Assembly (NCBI GenBank): GCA_019455245.1
Contig: JACFMR010000004.1
Span: forward strand, 1-64,000
DNA from: Opitutaceae bacterium
GTDB taxonomy: Bacteria; Verrucomicrobiota; Verrucomicrobiia; Opitutales; Opitutaceae
DNA: 64,000 nt
Direction: 5' to 3'
Shown here piece after piece: positions 26,089-34,920 of the stretch. Both the position numbers and the translations under genes were made by a program. Below the pieces are notes generated by a model. It saw only the letters and a program-made list of their open reading frames with translations. It was not told the DNA's origin and ran no database searches. Positions within the stretch are counted from its first letter, which is position 1. Every line of letters starts with the position of its first letter.

Positions 26089-26889
26089 ATGAAACCTCCC
26101 GCTGATTCATTGCAGGGCAAAGTGGCGTTGATCACAGGTGCGGCCTCGGGCTTGGGCGAGGCGACCTCCCGCGTGCTGGCGGCCAGCGGCGCGAAGGCGA
26201 TGCTGGTTGATCGCGATGCGGAGATGCTCACCCGGGTGGCGGACGAAATTGCCGCGGCCGGCGGCACGGTGCTGGCCGCGAAGGCGGATGTCACCGCGGC
26301 CGGCGAACTGGCGGCGGCGGTGGAGCGGATCAAGGCGGCCTGGGGCCGGCTCGACATCGTGGTGGCCAACGCCGGCATCAACGGCGTCTGGGCGCCGGTG
26401 GATGAACTGGAACCGGAGGAGTGGGACACGACCCTGGACATCAACCTCAAGGGCACGTTTCTGACCGTGCGCGCCTGTGTGCCGTTGTTGAAGCAGAGCG
26501 GCGGCGGTTCGGTGATCCTGATGTCGTCGGGCATGGGCGTGCGCATGTTCAGCACTTCCGGCGCCGCGGCGTATTCGACCAGCAAGGCCGGACAGGTGGC
26601 GTTCGGGCGGATGATTGCGCTCGAACTGGCCAAGGACAAAATCCGGGTGAACACCCTCTGCCCGGGCGCGTTTCCCACGAACATCGTGCGTTCCACGACA
26701 TTTCGCAATCTGCGCAACCTCCACCTGCCGGTGCAGTTTCCCGAGGGGCAGGTGCCGTTGACCGGCGGGGCCAACGGCACGCCGGAACAGGTTGCCAACG
26801 TCGTCTGGTTTTTGGCGTCGGACCTGTCGGACCACGTCACCGGCACCGAGATTGTGGTGGATGGCGGGCAATCGCTGCTGCGGGCGTGA
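26089..26889 (+). CDS. Short-chain dehydrogenase/reductase
   Basis: A 266-residue classical SDR. The cofactor motif TGAASGLG spans residues 16-23, and NAGI follows at about 93-96. The catalytic S146 sits in SSGMGV, with Y161 and K165 in YSTSKAGQ. The C-terminal VTGTEIVVDGGQSLL is the usual end of the fold. Asp40 after the second strand (MLVDRDAE) suggests preference for NAD(H). The substrate is unknown and the neighbours give no clear pathway. Confidence 0.9.
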   Translation: MKPPADSLQGKVALITGAASGLGEATSRVLAASGAKAMLVDRDAEMLTRVADEIAAAGGTVLAAKADVTAAGELAAAVERIKAAWGRLDIVVANAGINGVWAPVDELEPEEWDTTLDINLKGTFLTVRACVPLLKQSGGGSVILMSSGMGVRMFSTSGAAAYSTSKAGQVAFGRMIALELAKDKIRVNTLCPGAFPTNIVRSTTFRNLRNLHLPVQFPEGQVPLTGGANGTPEQVANVVWFLASDLSDHVTGTEIVVDGGQSLLRA

Positions 26890-26944
26890 GCCGGCGCGGC
26901 GGGCGCAGATTTGCCTCGGTTTTTAAGGCGCGCTGCATTTCGTC

Positions 26945-27622
26945 GTGACCGTGGAGCAACCTTGGATTGAACAGCCGGTACACTTTGTGGACTTCGAGGG
27001 CAGTGTCGGCTCGGGCATCCTCGAATACGGCGTGGTGACGCTGCAGGGTGGGACGGTGCGCGCGGTGCACACGCGCCTGTGCCGGCCGGCCGGGCGCATT
27101 CGGGCCGAAGACACGGCGGTGCACGGGTTGGACCAAACCGCGCTGGCCAGCTGTCCGCCGTTTGCGGACGAGTTTGAACGGTTCATCGGCCTGCGCGCGA
27201 CCGGTCCGCTGGCGGCACATTTCGCGGGCGCGGAAAACTCCCTGTTGAAGTCGGTGTGGCCGTACCCGCGTTCGTCGCCGGATTTCACCCGCCCCGGCCG
27301 GCCGGCGGCGGAGTGGGGGCCGTGGATCGACACCGGCGCGCTCTACCGGCAGTTTTATCCGCAATTGGATGCCTTCGGTTTGGAGGAGCTGGTGGTGCGG
27401 TGCGGGTTGCAGGCGACGCTGGATGAACTGGCCGCGCAACATTGCCCGGAATCGCGCCGGCGCTATCATGCGGCGCCGTATGATGCCTTGGCGGGCGCGG
27501 TGTTGTTGCTGGCGCTGGGCCGCGAACCGGAGCTGGCGGCGATGAGCCTGCGGCAACTGCTGGCCTTCAGCACACTGGATGGCGGGAAGCGCGACGCGTT
27601 GCAGCAGGACACTTTATTTTAG
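26945..27622 (+). CDS. DnaQ-like 3'-5' exonuclease
   Basis: A 225-residue DEDD-type exonuclease with a GTG start. Motif I is FVDFEGSVG (D16, E18). The family's mid-domain Asp lies in VHGLDQTALASCPPF, and the last motif is RRYHAAPYDALAGA, giving His and Asp of the DEDDh set. It resembles the proofreading exonuclease domain of DNA polymerase III epsilon but is a stand-alone protein, so a role in repair or RNA trimming is equally possible. It follows the SDR gene by 55 bp. Confidence 0.82.
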   Translation: MTVEQPWIEQPVHFVDFEGSVGSGILEYGVVTLQGGTVRAVHTRLCRPAGRIRAEDTAVHGLDQTALASCPPFADEFERFIGLRATGPLAAHFAGAENSLLKSVWPYPRSSPDFTRPGRPAAEWGPWIDTGALYRQFYPQLDAFGLEELVVRCGLQATLDELAAQHCPESRRRYHAAPYDALAGAVLLLALGREPELAAMSLRQLLAFSTLDGGKRDALQQDTLF

Positions 27623-27635
27623 GGCAGTTTGAATT

Positions 27636-27735
27636 GTAGCCGCGCAGGAGCTTGGCGATTCTGCTGGCCAGCAGAATGGCTGCCCAATCGCCATGCTTGG
27701 CTGATAATCGGGCCACACTTGCTAAGCGTGGCTAC
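27636..27735. repeat. Interspersed palindromic element, copy 2
   Basis: A 100-bp element bounded by GTAGCCGCGC (27636-27645) and GCGTGGCTAC (27726-27735), inverted ends with one mismatch. It contains an inner hairpin around CTGCTGGCCAGCAG. Its terminus matches the element at 24340-24477, suggesting one family with variable cores. Confidence 0.5.
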
Positions 27736-27750
27736 AAAACGCAAGCCGCG

Positions 27751-28524
27751 CTAAGGCTCCAAGTGATAGCGCTTGAGGCCGGTGAGCTGGGCGAGGGTGC
27801 GCAGGACGAAGACGGGATTGTGGACGAGGTAGCGATGGGCCAGCCGGCGCGGTTCCTGGCCGAGGCGGAACAGCCACTCGAGCCCGCTGCGCTGCATCCA
27901 GCGCGGCGCCTGTTTCACGCGGCCGCTGTGAAAATCGAACGCGGCGCCCACGCCGATGAGCAGGCCGCAGTCCAGCCGGTCCCAAACCCCGGCCATGAAG
28001 CGTTCCTGTTTGGGCGTGCCCAGGCCCACCCAGATGATGTCGGGTTGGGCGGCGGCCACTTCGGCCTGCAGGGAAGAAAACTCCTCCGGCGTCAACGGGC
28101 GAAACGGCGGTGTGCAGGTGCCGACCACTTCAAGGCCCGGAAAGCGTGCAACCAGCCGCTCTTTGAGTTCCGTGACCACACCTGGTTGGCCGCCGTAAAA
28201 ATAATGCCGCAGGCCGGTCGCGCGTCCGGCGTCGCACACGGCCAGCATGAGGTCGGGCCCATAGACGCGGGTAATCTGCTTGTGCCCATGATAACGCCCC
28301 AGCCACACCAGCGGCATGCCGTCGGGCGTGGTCAGGTAGGAACGGTTGAGGAACTGGCGAAACGCGGGATCCGTTTGGGCCTCACTCACGCCGTGCACGG
28401 TGGTCACGCAGATGTAACCCAGATGTTTTTGCCGGCGGGCGGCCACGACCAGATCCGTGGCCTGGCGCAGGGACAGGGCGGAGACGCCCACGCCCAACAC
28501 ATTGAACCGCGCCGGCAGAGTCAT
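27751..28524 (-). CDS. WecG/TagA/CpsF-family glycosyltransferase
   Basis: A 257-residue GT26 enzyme. Family motifs are FNVLGVGVSALS at the start, LTTPDGMPLVWLGRY (a conserved Asp), HYFYGGQPGVV and IIWVGLGTPKQERFM. Members add N-acetylmannosamine-type sugars to lipid-linked precursors in enterobacterial common antigen, teichoic acid or exopolysaccharide pathways. The ATG at 28524 overlaps the stop of the HAD gene (ATGA). Together with the exopolysaccharide genes about 8 kb upstream it may serve a surface polymer. Confidence 0.88.
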   Translation of the reverse strand: MTLPARFNVLGVGVSALSLRQATDLVVAARRQKHLGYICVTTVHGVSEAQTDPAFRQFLNRSYLTTPDGMPLVWLGRYHGHKQITRVYGPDLMLAVCDAGRATGLRHYFYGGQPGVVTELKERLVARFPGLEVVGTCTPPFRPLTPEEFSSLQAEVAAAQPDIIWVGLGTPKQERFMAGVWDRLDCGLLIGVGAAFDFHSGRVKQAPRWMQRSGLEWLFRLGQEPRRLAHRYLVHNPVFVLRTLAQLTGLKRYHLEP

Positions 28525-29168
28525 GCGGAAAACGTTTTCAACAAATCCGCCAGCGTGCAATCCGCGAGCGAAGCGAGCACCAGGTCGGCGTGGGTGAAGT
28601 CGTGGTGGCGGGTCGCGGCGCCGGGGACGGCGACGCAATGGAGGTTGGCGCGTTTGGCGGCGAGGGAGCCGGTGTGCGAATCCTCAAAGGCAATCGCCTC
28701 GTGGCCGCGCACGTCGAGACTCCGCACCGCATGCAGGTAAAGGTCGGGCGCCGGCTTGGGGAGCGGGGCCTCGTCGCGACAGGCGAGGAAGTCGAAATAA
28801 TCGCGCAGGCCGAGCCGCGTGAGATGACCCTCGCAATGCGGGCGGCGGGAGTTGGAGGCCAGGGCGATGCGCAGGCCGTGGGCGGCGGCGGCATCGAGCA
28901 GTGCAAGCACGCCCGGCAGGAGGGTGAGTTCGAGGTCGCGCTGTTGGTTGAACCGGCGGCGTTCCGTGTCGAGCGCGGTGCGGTCGATGGGCCGGGGAAA
29001 CGCCTGCCACGGGTCGAAGGCGTAATCGGCATGGCCCACGGCATGCAGGAAGCGCTCCTCCTCAAACGGCACGCCGTGGGCGGCATGCACATCGGCGTAG
29101 GCGCGGATGATGGCGGACTCGGTGTCGAGAATGAGTCCGTCGAAATCAAGGACGAGGGCGCGGATCAT
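28521..29168 (-). CDS. HAD-superfamily hydrolase (phosphoglucomutase-like branch)
   Basis: A 215-residue HAD hydrolase with nucleophile motif LDFDGLILDTE (D8, D10), motif II ALASNSRRP, lysine motif LPKPAPDLYL and the acidic motif IAFEDSHTGSLAA. The helical cap after motif I places it among beta-phosphoglucomutase and phosphatase-like proteins; the substrate is unknown. It lies in a chain of ATGA overlaps between the MFS transporter and the WecG-type glycosyltransferase. Confidence 0.88.
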   Translation of the reverse strand: MIRALVLDFDGLILDTESAIIRAYADVHAAHGVPFEEERFLHAVGHADYAFDPWQAFPRPIDRTALDTERRRFNQQRDLELTLLPGVLALLDAAAAHGLRIALASNSRRPHCEGHLTRLGLRDYFDFLACRDEAPLPKPAPDLYLHAVRSLDVRGHEAIAFEDSHTGSLAAKRANLHCVAVPGAATRHHDFTHADLVLASLADCTLADLLKTFSA

Positions 29169-30394
29169 ACGGCGGCGGGAATTTCGGGCGGATGCAACGC
29201 GCGGCGCGAACGCCAGGCGAGAAACAGGGCGATGCTGACAAAGACAACCAGACCGATGAAGGCCCAGGAGGCGTCGGCCCGCACCACGACATAGATTGCG
29301 CCGAACTGCATGAGGGTGCGCATGAGCCGGTCGATGGCGGCGACGGCGACATTGACGCGGCCCATGATCGCGTTGGGCACCTCATTCAGCAGCACGCTGC
29401 CGCGGGCGACGCGCGAGCCGGCGTTGCCGAGGCCCAGCAGCAGCAGCGCGAGATAGAACGTCGGCACGGTGTGCACGCTGCCGAGCAGGATCAGCCCGGC
29501 GATGAAGAGCACCATCATGCCGAGCGCGACGCGGGCGGCGGCGTGTTGGGTGATGAGGCGCGGACCGAGCAGGCCGGCGAGGATGGCGCCGAGGGCGAAG
29601 GTCATCTCGCCCTGGCCGTAAACCGAGGCCGGTGCCTGCAACACCTGTTGCACGTAGATGGGGAAAAGGTAATTGCCGGTCATCACCGCGACGAAGGGCG
29701 CGAGGGTGCAGAGAATGAAAATGGTGAACTGCGGGCGGTCGCGCAGCCAGCGGATGCCCTCGCCCATGGACTGCCAGGCGTTGTTGCCATCCGGCTTGGC
29801 ACCGGCGACGAGATGCGTGGCCTCGTAGGGGATGGTTTTCTGCACGGCGAAGCTGAACAGGTAGGTACCGGCGTTGATGAGCAAGATCCACTGAAACGGC
29901 ACGTGGTCGAGCATCAGGCTGGCGCAGCCGCCGGCCAGCATCGAGGCGGTCTGCCCCTGGATCTCCATCAGGCCGATGAGTTGCTGGTAGTGGCGTTTTT
30001 CGAAGACCTGCTGGATGAACGCGAACTTGGCCGGGTAGTGCAGCGTGTAGTAGAGCATGCCGCCGAAGAAGAGCACGAGCAGCTGCCAGGTCTCGGTTTG
30101 GCCGGTCACGATGATCCAGACGGTCATCGCCAGCGTGATGGTGGCGCCGAAGAGTTCGCCGACGAGCAGCGCGAATTTGCGCGAATGGCGGTCAAGCCAC
30201 GCGCCGTAATACGGTACCATCAGGAACAGCACGATGGTGGTGAAGATGGTGACGTAGCCGTAGAGCCGCTCGCCGCCCTCGCGTTGCACGAGGATCCAGG
30301 GCACGGAGATGATGGTGATGCCCGCGCCGATGGAGCCGGTGATGTTGGCCAACAGCAGGCGCCTTATGCGAAAATCGCGCAGGAGCTCCTTCAT
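29165..30394 (-). CDS. Major facilitator superfamily transporter
   Basis: A 409-residue membrane protein with about twelve hydrophobic segments. I use the ATG at 30394 (MKELLRDFRIRRLLL), after a leader that looks untranslated. The loop between segments 2 and 3, YGAWLDRHSRKFALLVGE, carries the MFS-like D-R-x-x-R-K element. The closest general type is the exporter branch that includes enterobactin- and macrolide-type exporters. The substrate is unknown. It is coupled by ATGA to the HAD gene. Confidence 0.8.
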   Translation of the reverse strand: MKELLRDFRIRRLLLANITGSIGAGITIISVPWILVQREGGERLYGYVTIFTTIVLFLMVPYYGAWLDRHSRKFALLVGELFGATITLAMTVWIIVTGQTETWQLLVLFFGGMLYYTLHYPAKFAFIQQVFEKRHYQQLIGLMEIQGQTASMLAGGCASLMLDHVPFQWILLINAGTYLFSFAVQKTIPYEATHLVAGAKPDGNNAWQSMGEGIRWLRDRPQFTIFILCTLAPFVAVMTGNYLFPIYVQQVLQAPASVYGQGEMTFALGAILAGLLGPRLITQHAAARVALGMMVLFIAGLILLGSVHTVPTFYLALLLLGLGNAGSRVARGSVLLNEVPNAIMGRVNVAVAAIDRLMRTLMQFGAIYVVVRADASWAFIGLVVFVSIALFLAWRSRRALHPPEIPAAV

Positions 30395-30465
30395 GTGGGC
30401 GAACGGGAAATCATGGGCGGAGTTTTTGTTTGCGCCGGACGCGAGACAAGCGGCGAATGCGAACA

Positions 30466-31080
30466 ATGATGACACCGGAACCGGTCACCCTCGTCGGTCA
30501 GCACGTCAGGCTGGAACCGCTGACGCATGCGCATGCGTCCGGGCTGTTCGCGGTGGCGGGCGAGGCGGAGATCTGGCGCTACCTGCCGGTGCCCGAGCCG
30601 GGTTCGCTGGACGCGATGGAGGCGGTGGTTGCGACGGCGCTGGCGGAGGCCGCGCGGGGCTTGCGGTTGCCGTTTGCGATTGTGGCGCGGGCGGACGGCC
30701 GGGTTTGCGGCAGCACCAGTTATCTGGACATCGCGCCGGCGCACCGGCGGATCGAGATCGGCTGGACCTGGCTCGGCGCGGCGGCCCGACGCACGGCGAT
30801 CAACACGGAGTGCAAGCTCCTGCTGCTGCAGCATGCCTTCGAGGCGCTGGGTTGCGGGCGCGTGCAGTTGAAGACGGATGCGCGCAACCTGCGTTCGCAG
30901 GCGGCGATCGGGCGGCTTGGCGCCAAGCGCGAAGGCGTTCTGCGCCAGCACATGCTGATGCCCGACGGTTTTGTGCGCGACACGGTGATGTATTCGCTCA
31001 TCGCCGGGGAGTGGCCCGCGGCCAAACGCCGGCTGCAGCAGCGGCTCGGGGCGCCTGCAACCGGGGAGGAGCGCACATGA
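30466..31080 (+). CDS. GNAT-family acetyltransferase (RimJ/RimL-like)
   Basis: About 205 residues from the tandem ATGs at 30466/30469. The N-terminus TLVGQHVRLEPLTHAHASGL is typical of RimJ/RimL-type acetyltransferases. Later motifs are GSTSYLDIAPAHRRIEIGWT and LQLKTDARNLRSQAAIGRLG, the latter being the usual N-x-x-S-x-x-x-x-x-x-x-G region near the acetyl-CoA site. It may acetylate protein N-termini or small molecules. Its stop overlaps the next gene's ATG. Confidence 0.85.
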   Translation: MMTPEPVTLVGQHVRLEPLTHAHASGLFAVAGEAEIWRYLPVPEPGSLDAMEAVVATALAEAARGLRLPFAIVARADGRVCGSTSYLDIAPAHRRIEIGWTWLGAAARRTAINTECKLLLLQHAFEALGCGRVQLKTDARNLRSQAAIGRLGAKREGVLRQHMLMPDGFVRDTVMYSLIAGEWPAAKRRLQQRLGAPATGEERT

Positions 31081-31838
31081 CGGCGCCGAATGTGGAGCAG
31101 CGGCTGGCGGAGCGGATGCGCCCGGCGGAGCGCGTGGTGATGCGGCAGCAGTGGGCGCACCTGTTGTTCCTGCACTGGCAGTGCGATCCCGCCGAAATCC
31201 AGCGCACTCTGCCGCCCGGATTGACGGTGGACGTGCATGAGGGGCACGCGTGGTTGGGCGTGGTGCCGTTTTTCATGAACCGCGTGCGGCCGGCGGGGTT
31301 GCCGGCGGTGCCGGGCTTCTCGGATTTTCTGGAGCTCAACCTGCGCACCTATGTGCACGACGAACAGGGCCGGCCGGGCGTGTGGTTTTATTCGCTCGAC
31401 TGCAACCGCTGGCTGGCGGTGAAGGTCGCCCGCACGGGATTTCACCTGCCGTATGAACATGCCGCGATGACGGCGCACGAGCAGGACAACACCGTTGATT
31501 TTCGCGCGCGGCGTCGCGGCCAGCCGGCGGCCGGCGGGTGGCGGTATGTTTACCGGACCGATGCAGCGGGGCGGGTGGTCGCGCCCGGCTCCCGGGAGTT
31601 CTTCCTGTTGGAGCGCTACCGCTTGTTCGCGTTTGATGCGCGCCGCCGTCGGTTGTGGAGCGGACAGGTGGTGCATCCGCCTTACCGGATGCAACCGGCC
31701 ACGGTGGAGCGGTGGGATGCCACGGTGCTGCGGCTGGCGGGATTCGGCTGCGGATCGCGCGGTCCGGATCATGTTTGTGCGGCGGAGCCGGTGGACGTGG
31801 ACATTTACCCGCTGCGCCCGGTGACGGCGGGTGGTTGA
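31077..31838 (+). CDS. DUF2071 (YqjF-like) protein
   Basis: A 253-residue protein of the DUF2071 family, recognised by WAHLLFLHWQCDPAEIQRTL, LPPGLTVDVHEGHAWLGVVP and the closing VHPPYRMQPATVERW. The function of the family is not established. No membrane segments are seen. Its ATG overlaps the acetyltransferase stop, so the pair is translated together. Confidence 0.82.
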   Translation: MTAPNVEQRLAERMRPAERVVMRQQWAHLLFLHWQCDPAEIQRTLPPGLTVDVHEGHAWLGVVPFFMNRVRPAGLPAVPGFSDFLELNLRTYVHDEQGRPGVWFYSLDCNRWLAVKVARTGFHLPYEHAAMTAHEQDNTVDFRARRRGQPAAGGWRYVYRTDAAGRVVAPGSREFFLLERYRLFAFDARRRRLWSGQVVHPPYRMQPATVERWDATVLRLAGFGCGSRGPDHVCAAEPVDVDIYPLRPVTAGG

Positions 31839-31899
31839 GCCGGGGCGGGGAATTTAAGTCAGGACTGGACGAAGCCGGGCGGCCGGCTAGCTTCCGGCC

Positions 31900-33813
31900 A
31901 TGATTATCCCCGTGCGTTTTCTTTCCTGCTGTGTCGGCCTCGCGTCGTTAACCGCCCTCAGCCCGGCGCTGACGGGCCAGGCCGCCACCCGCGATCGCGC
32001 GCAGGTCCCGGACGAATACAAGTGGAACTTCGGCACGATTTTCCCGGATTGGACGGCGTGGGAGGCGGCGATGAAGGAGATGGAGGCGAAGATGGCCGAG
32101 TATGCGGCGTTGAAGGGCACACTGAGCCAAGGGCCGGAGGCGGTGCTCAAGGCCCACCTGCTGGGCGACGAGATCGGCATGCTTTCCTACAAGGTCTATT
32201 GCTACACCTCGCTGCAGCGCGACGTGGACCTGCGCAACCAGGAGATCGCCGCGCGCTTTCAGCAGGTGCGCGCGTTGTTCGCCAAGTTCGGCACGGCCAC
32301 GGCGTGGTTTGCGCCGGAGCTGCTGACGATCCCGGAGGCGACGATGACGGAGTGGATCGCGGCGACGCCCGCGCTCGCGCCGTACCGTCATTCGATCATG
32401 GACAGCTACCGGCAGCAGAAGCACGTGCTCAACGAGGACGGCGAGCGGTTGCTGAGCTACGCTTCGCAGCTGCGCCAGGCGCCCACGGCGATTTTCCAGG
32501 AGCTGAGCACGAGCGACATCCAGTTTCCGGAAGTAACGCTCTCGACGGGACGCACGGTGAAGCTGACGCCGGCGGGCTACCAGAGCCTGCTCAACACCGA
32601 GCGCAACCAGGCCGACCGCGCGCTGGCCGCGGCCTCCCACTACAGCGCCTACACCGAGACGAAGAACACCTACGCGGCGATCTACAACGGCGTGATGCAG
32701 CGCGGCTGGTTCAACGCGCAGGCCCGCAACTACGGTTCGACCCTGGAGGCCGCGCTGGACGGCAACGCGATTCCGGTGGAGGTGGTGCAGACGCTGGTTG
32801 AGGCCGTGCGGGCCGGCACCGCGCCGGTGCAGCGCTACATGAAGCTGCGCAAGGAACTGCTCGGGCTGGACAGCTATCATCTCTACGACGGGTTTGTGCC
32901 GATCTACGAGGTGGCGGACAAGCATCCCTACGACACGGCGCGCCAGACCGTGCTCGAGTCGGTGGCTCCGCTCGGCGAGGACTACCAGACCAAGATGAGC
33001 CGCTTTCTGGGTGGCGGCTGGGTGGATGTCTATGAGAGCGAGGGCAAACGCAGCGGCGCCTACAACATGGGTGTGTACGGCGTGGGACCGTTCCTGCTGA
33101 TGAACTACAACGACACGCTCGACGCGGTTTTCACGCTGGCGCACGAGGCGGGGCACGCCATGCACACCGTGCTGGCCAACGAGACGCAGCCCTTTGCCAC
33201 GGCGGGCTACACGATTTTCGTCGCCGAGGTCGCGTCCACGACCAACGAGCGCTTTCTGCTCGATGCGCTGCTGGCGAAGACGAGCGATCCGAAGGAGCGG
33301 TTCGTGCTGCTGCAACACGCCATCGACAACATCGTGGGCACGTTCTACACGCAGGTGATGTTTGCGAACTTCGAGCTCGAGGCGCACCGCCGCGTCGAGC
33401 AGGGCCAGCCGGTCACGGCCAAGGTGCTGGATGAGATTTACGGCGCATTGCTGCAGGATTATTACGGCGAGGCCGTGGCGGCGGACGAGTTCTACCGCTC
33501 CACCTGGACGCGCATCCCGCACTTCTACAATTCGCCCTACTATGTGTACCAATACGCCACCTGCTTCGCGTCCTCGGCGCAGCTCTACCAGGCGATGACG
33601 GAAGGGGCGGAAGAAGCACGGGCGGCGGCGCTGGAGCGCTACCTCACGCTGCTGAAGAGCGGCGGCAACGATTATCCGATGGAACTGCTGAAGCGGGCCG
33701 GGGTGGACCTGACCCAACGGGACACGATCCAGGCGGTGATCACGCAGATGGACGCCCTGGTGACGCAGCTGGAAGCCGAGGCGGCGAAGATCACCGCGGC
33801 GGCCGCGGAGTAA
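31900..33813 (+). CDS. pepF: Oligoendopeptidase F family (M3) metallopeptidase
   Basis: A 637-residue M3 peptidase with the zinc motif TLAHEAGHAMH (H415, E416, H419) and a downstream Glu in IFVAEVASTTNE. These enzymes degrade short peptides. The N-terminus is a hydrophobic segment (IPVRFLSCCVGLASLTALS) followed by an Ala-rich cleavage-like region; residues Cys10-Cys11 lie within it. This suggests export to the periplasm, whereas many PepF proteins are cytoplasmic. It is monocistronic. Confidence 0.92.
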   Translation: MIIPVRFLSCCVGLASLTALSPALTGQAATRDRAQVPDEYKWNFGTIFPDWTAWEAAMKEMEAKMAEYAALKGTLSQGPEAVLKAHLLGDEIGMLSYKVYCYTSLQRDVDLRNQEIAARFQQVRALFAKFGTATAWFAPELLTIPEATMTEWIAATPALAPYRHSIMDSYRQQKHVLNEDGERLLSYASQLRQAPTAIFQELSTSDIQFPEVTLSTGRTVKLTPAGYQSLLNTERNQADRALAAASHYSAYTETKNTYAAIYNGVMQRGWFNAQARNYGSTLEAALDGNAIPVEVVQTLVEAVRAGTAPVQRYMKLRKELLGLDSYHLYDGFVPIYEVADKHPYDTARQTVLESVAPLGEDYQTKMSRFLGGGWVDVYESEGKRSGAYNMGVYGVGPFLLMNYNDTLDAVFTLAHEAGHAMHTVLANETQPFATAGYTIFVAEVASTTNERFLLDALLAKTSDPKERFVLLQHAIDNIVGTFYTQVMFANFELEAHRRVEQGQPVTAKVLDEIYGALLQDYYGEAVAADEFYRSTWTRIPHFYNSPYYVYQYATCFASSAQLYQAMTEGAEEARAAALERYLTLLKSGGNDYPMELLKRAGVDLTQRDTIQAVITQMDALVTQLEAEAAKITAAAAE

Positions 33814-33894
33814 TCCCGGCGGCTCCCCTGTTTTTGGACTGTCGGGCCGGCTGGCGCCGGGGCGTGCATCGTGTGCGCAACCGGACTTTCGAGC

Positions 33895-33915
33895 GGGCGT
33901 GGTCAAGCCACGCCC
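33895..33915. repeat. Hairpin between convergent pepF and corA-like genes
   Basis: GGGCGTGG (33895-33902) pairs with CCACGCCC (33908-33915) over a 5-base loop. It lies between a + strand gene and a - strand gene that end towards each other, a position suited to bidirectional termination, but T-runs are absent. It may be a dispersed REP-like element. Confidence 0.45.
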
Positions 33916-33942
33916 CTACGGTCAAGCTTGGGGGCGGCGGAG

Positions 33943-34914
33943 TCAGATCCAGCGTTTTTTCCGCATGAACAGCAGCATGCCGAGCGTGCCGCAGATCGTG
34001 AGCAGGAAGGCGACGGGATAACCGTAGGTCCACGCGGTTTCGTGCATGGCCCTGAAGTTCATGCCATACCAGCTGCCGACCAGGATGACCGGCAGCGAGA
34101 GCGCGGTGATGCCGGTCAGCACGCGGATGCCCTGGTTGGCCTCGTGGCCGGACTTGTTGAGGTAAACCCGGAAGGCGAGGATCAGCTGGTCGGCCCAGGT
34201 GCCGGCCTGGGTCTCGATGCGGTTGAGTTCCTCGCCGAGGTCGCGCAGGTAGGGCAAAATGAGCGGACGGATGAAACGTGTGCGGCCCTGGGTGAGCACG
34301 GTGACGATTTCGCGCTGGGGGCGCACGATCTGGCGCAGCGCGGCGAGGTCCTTGCGCAGGGCGACGACGCGGGGGAAAAGTTCCCGCGCGTCGATGTGGG
34401 TCAGCACGCCGTTTTCAATTTCCTCCAAGTCCTGGCGCAACTCGTCGGTCGCGGGTTTGTAGGCCTCGACCATGAGGTCGAGGATGACGTGCGCGAAACG
34501 GTCGGGGCCGCGCACCGCGGTGCCGGGCGACTTCAGGTAGCGCTCCAACGCCGCCTCGACCGGCCGCAGTTTCTGCCGGTGAAAGGTGACGAGGAAGTTC
34601 TTGCCCAGAAACAGGTCGAGTTCGGTGGTGCTGAACTTGTCCACCCGCGAGTAGTCCACGGCGTGCATCACGAGGTAGAGGTAGTCGTCGAAATCCTCCA
34701 GCTTGGGGAAGGGTGAGTCGACGGCGCAGTCCTCAATGGCGAGCGGGTGAAAGGCGAAGACCGTTTCGAGGATCAGCTTGATCTCATCGTCGGCGGGGGC
34801 CGCGAGATCGACCCAGAGCATCACATTGGGCTCGGCGCGCAGGGCGGCCAGCGTGGCCGGATCGGGATTGGCCGCGGTGAAACGGTTGTCGCGATACACG
34901 AGCGTGGTGATCAT
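33943..34914 (-). CDS. corA: CorA-family magnesium/divalent cation channel, copy 1
   Basis: A 323-residue CorA-type protein. The large N-terminal cytoplasmic domain includes FAFHPLAIEDCAVDSPFPK. Two C-terminal membrane segments follow, with the diagnostic GMN signature in WYGMNFRAM after the first, and the protein ends in basic KKRWI. CorA proteins form pentameric channels for Mg2+ or Co2+. It sits directly after a second, related corA-like gene on the same strand (6-bp gap), indicating a tandem duplication. Confidence 0.92.
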   Translation of the reverse strand: MITTLVYRDNRFTAANPDPATLAALRAEPNVMLWVDLAAPADDEIKLILETVFAFHPLAIEDCAVDSPFPKLEDFDDYLYLVMHAVDYSRVDKFSTTELDLFLGKNFLVTFHRQKLRPVEAALERYLKSPGTAVRGPDRFAHVILDLMVEAYKPATDELRQDLEEIENGVLTHIDARELFPRVVALRKDLAALRQIVRPQREIVTVLTQGRTRFIRPLILPYLRDLGEELNRIETQAGTWADQLILAFRVYLNKSGHEANQGIRVLTGITALSLPVILVGSWYGMNFRAMHETAWTYGYPVAFLLTICGTLGMLLFMRKKRWI

Positions 34915-34920
34915 GGCGGC

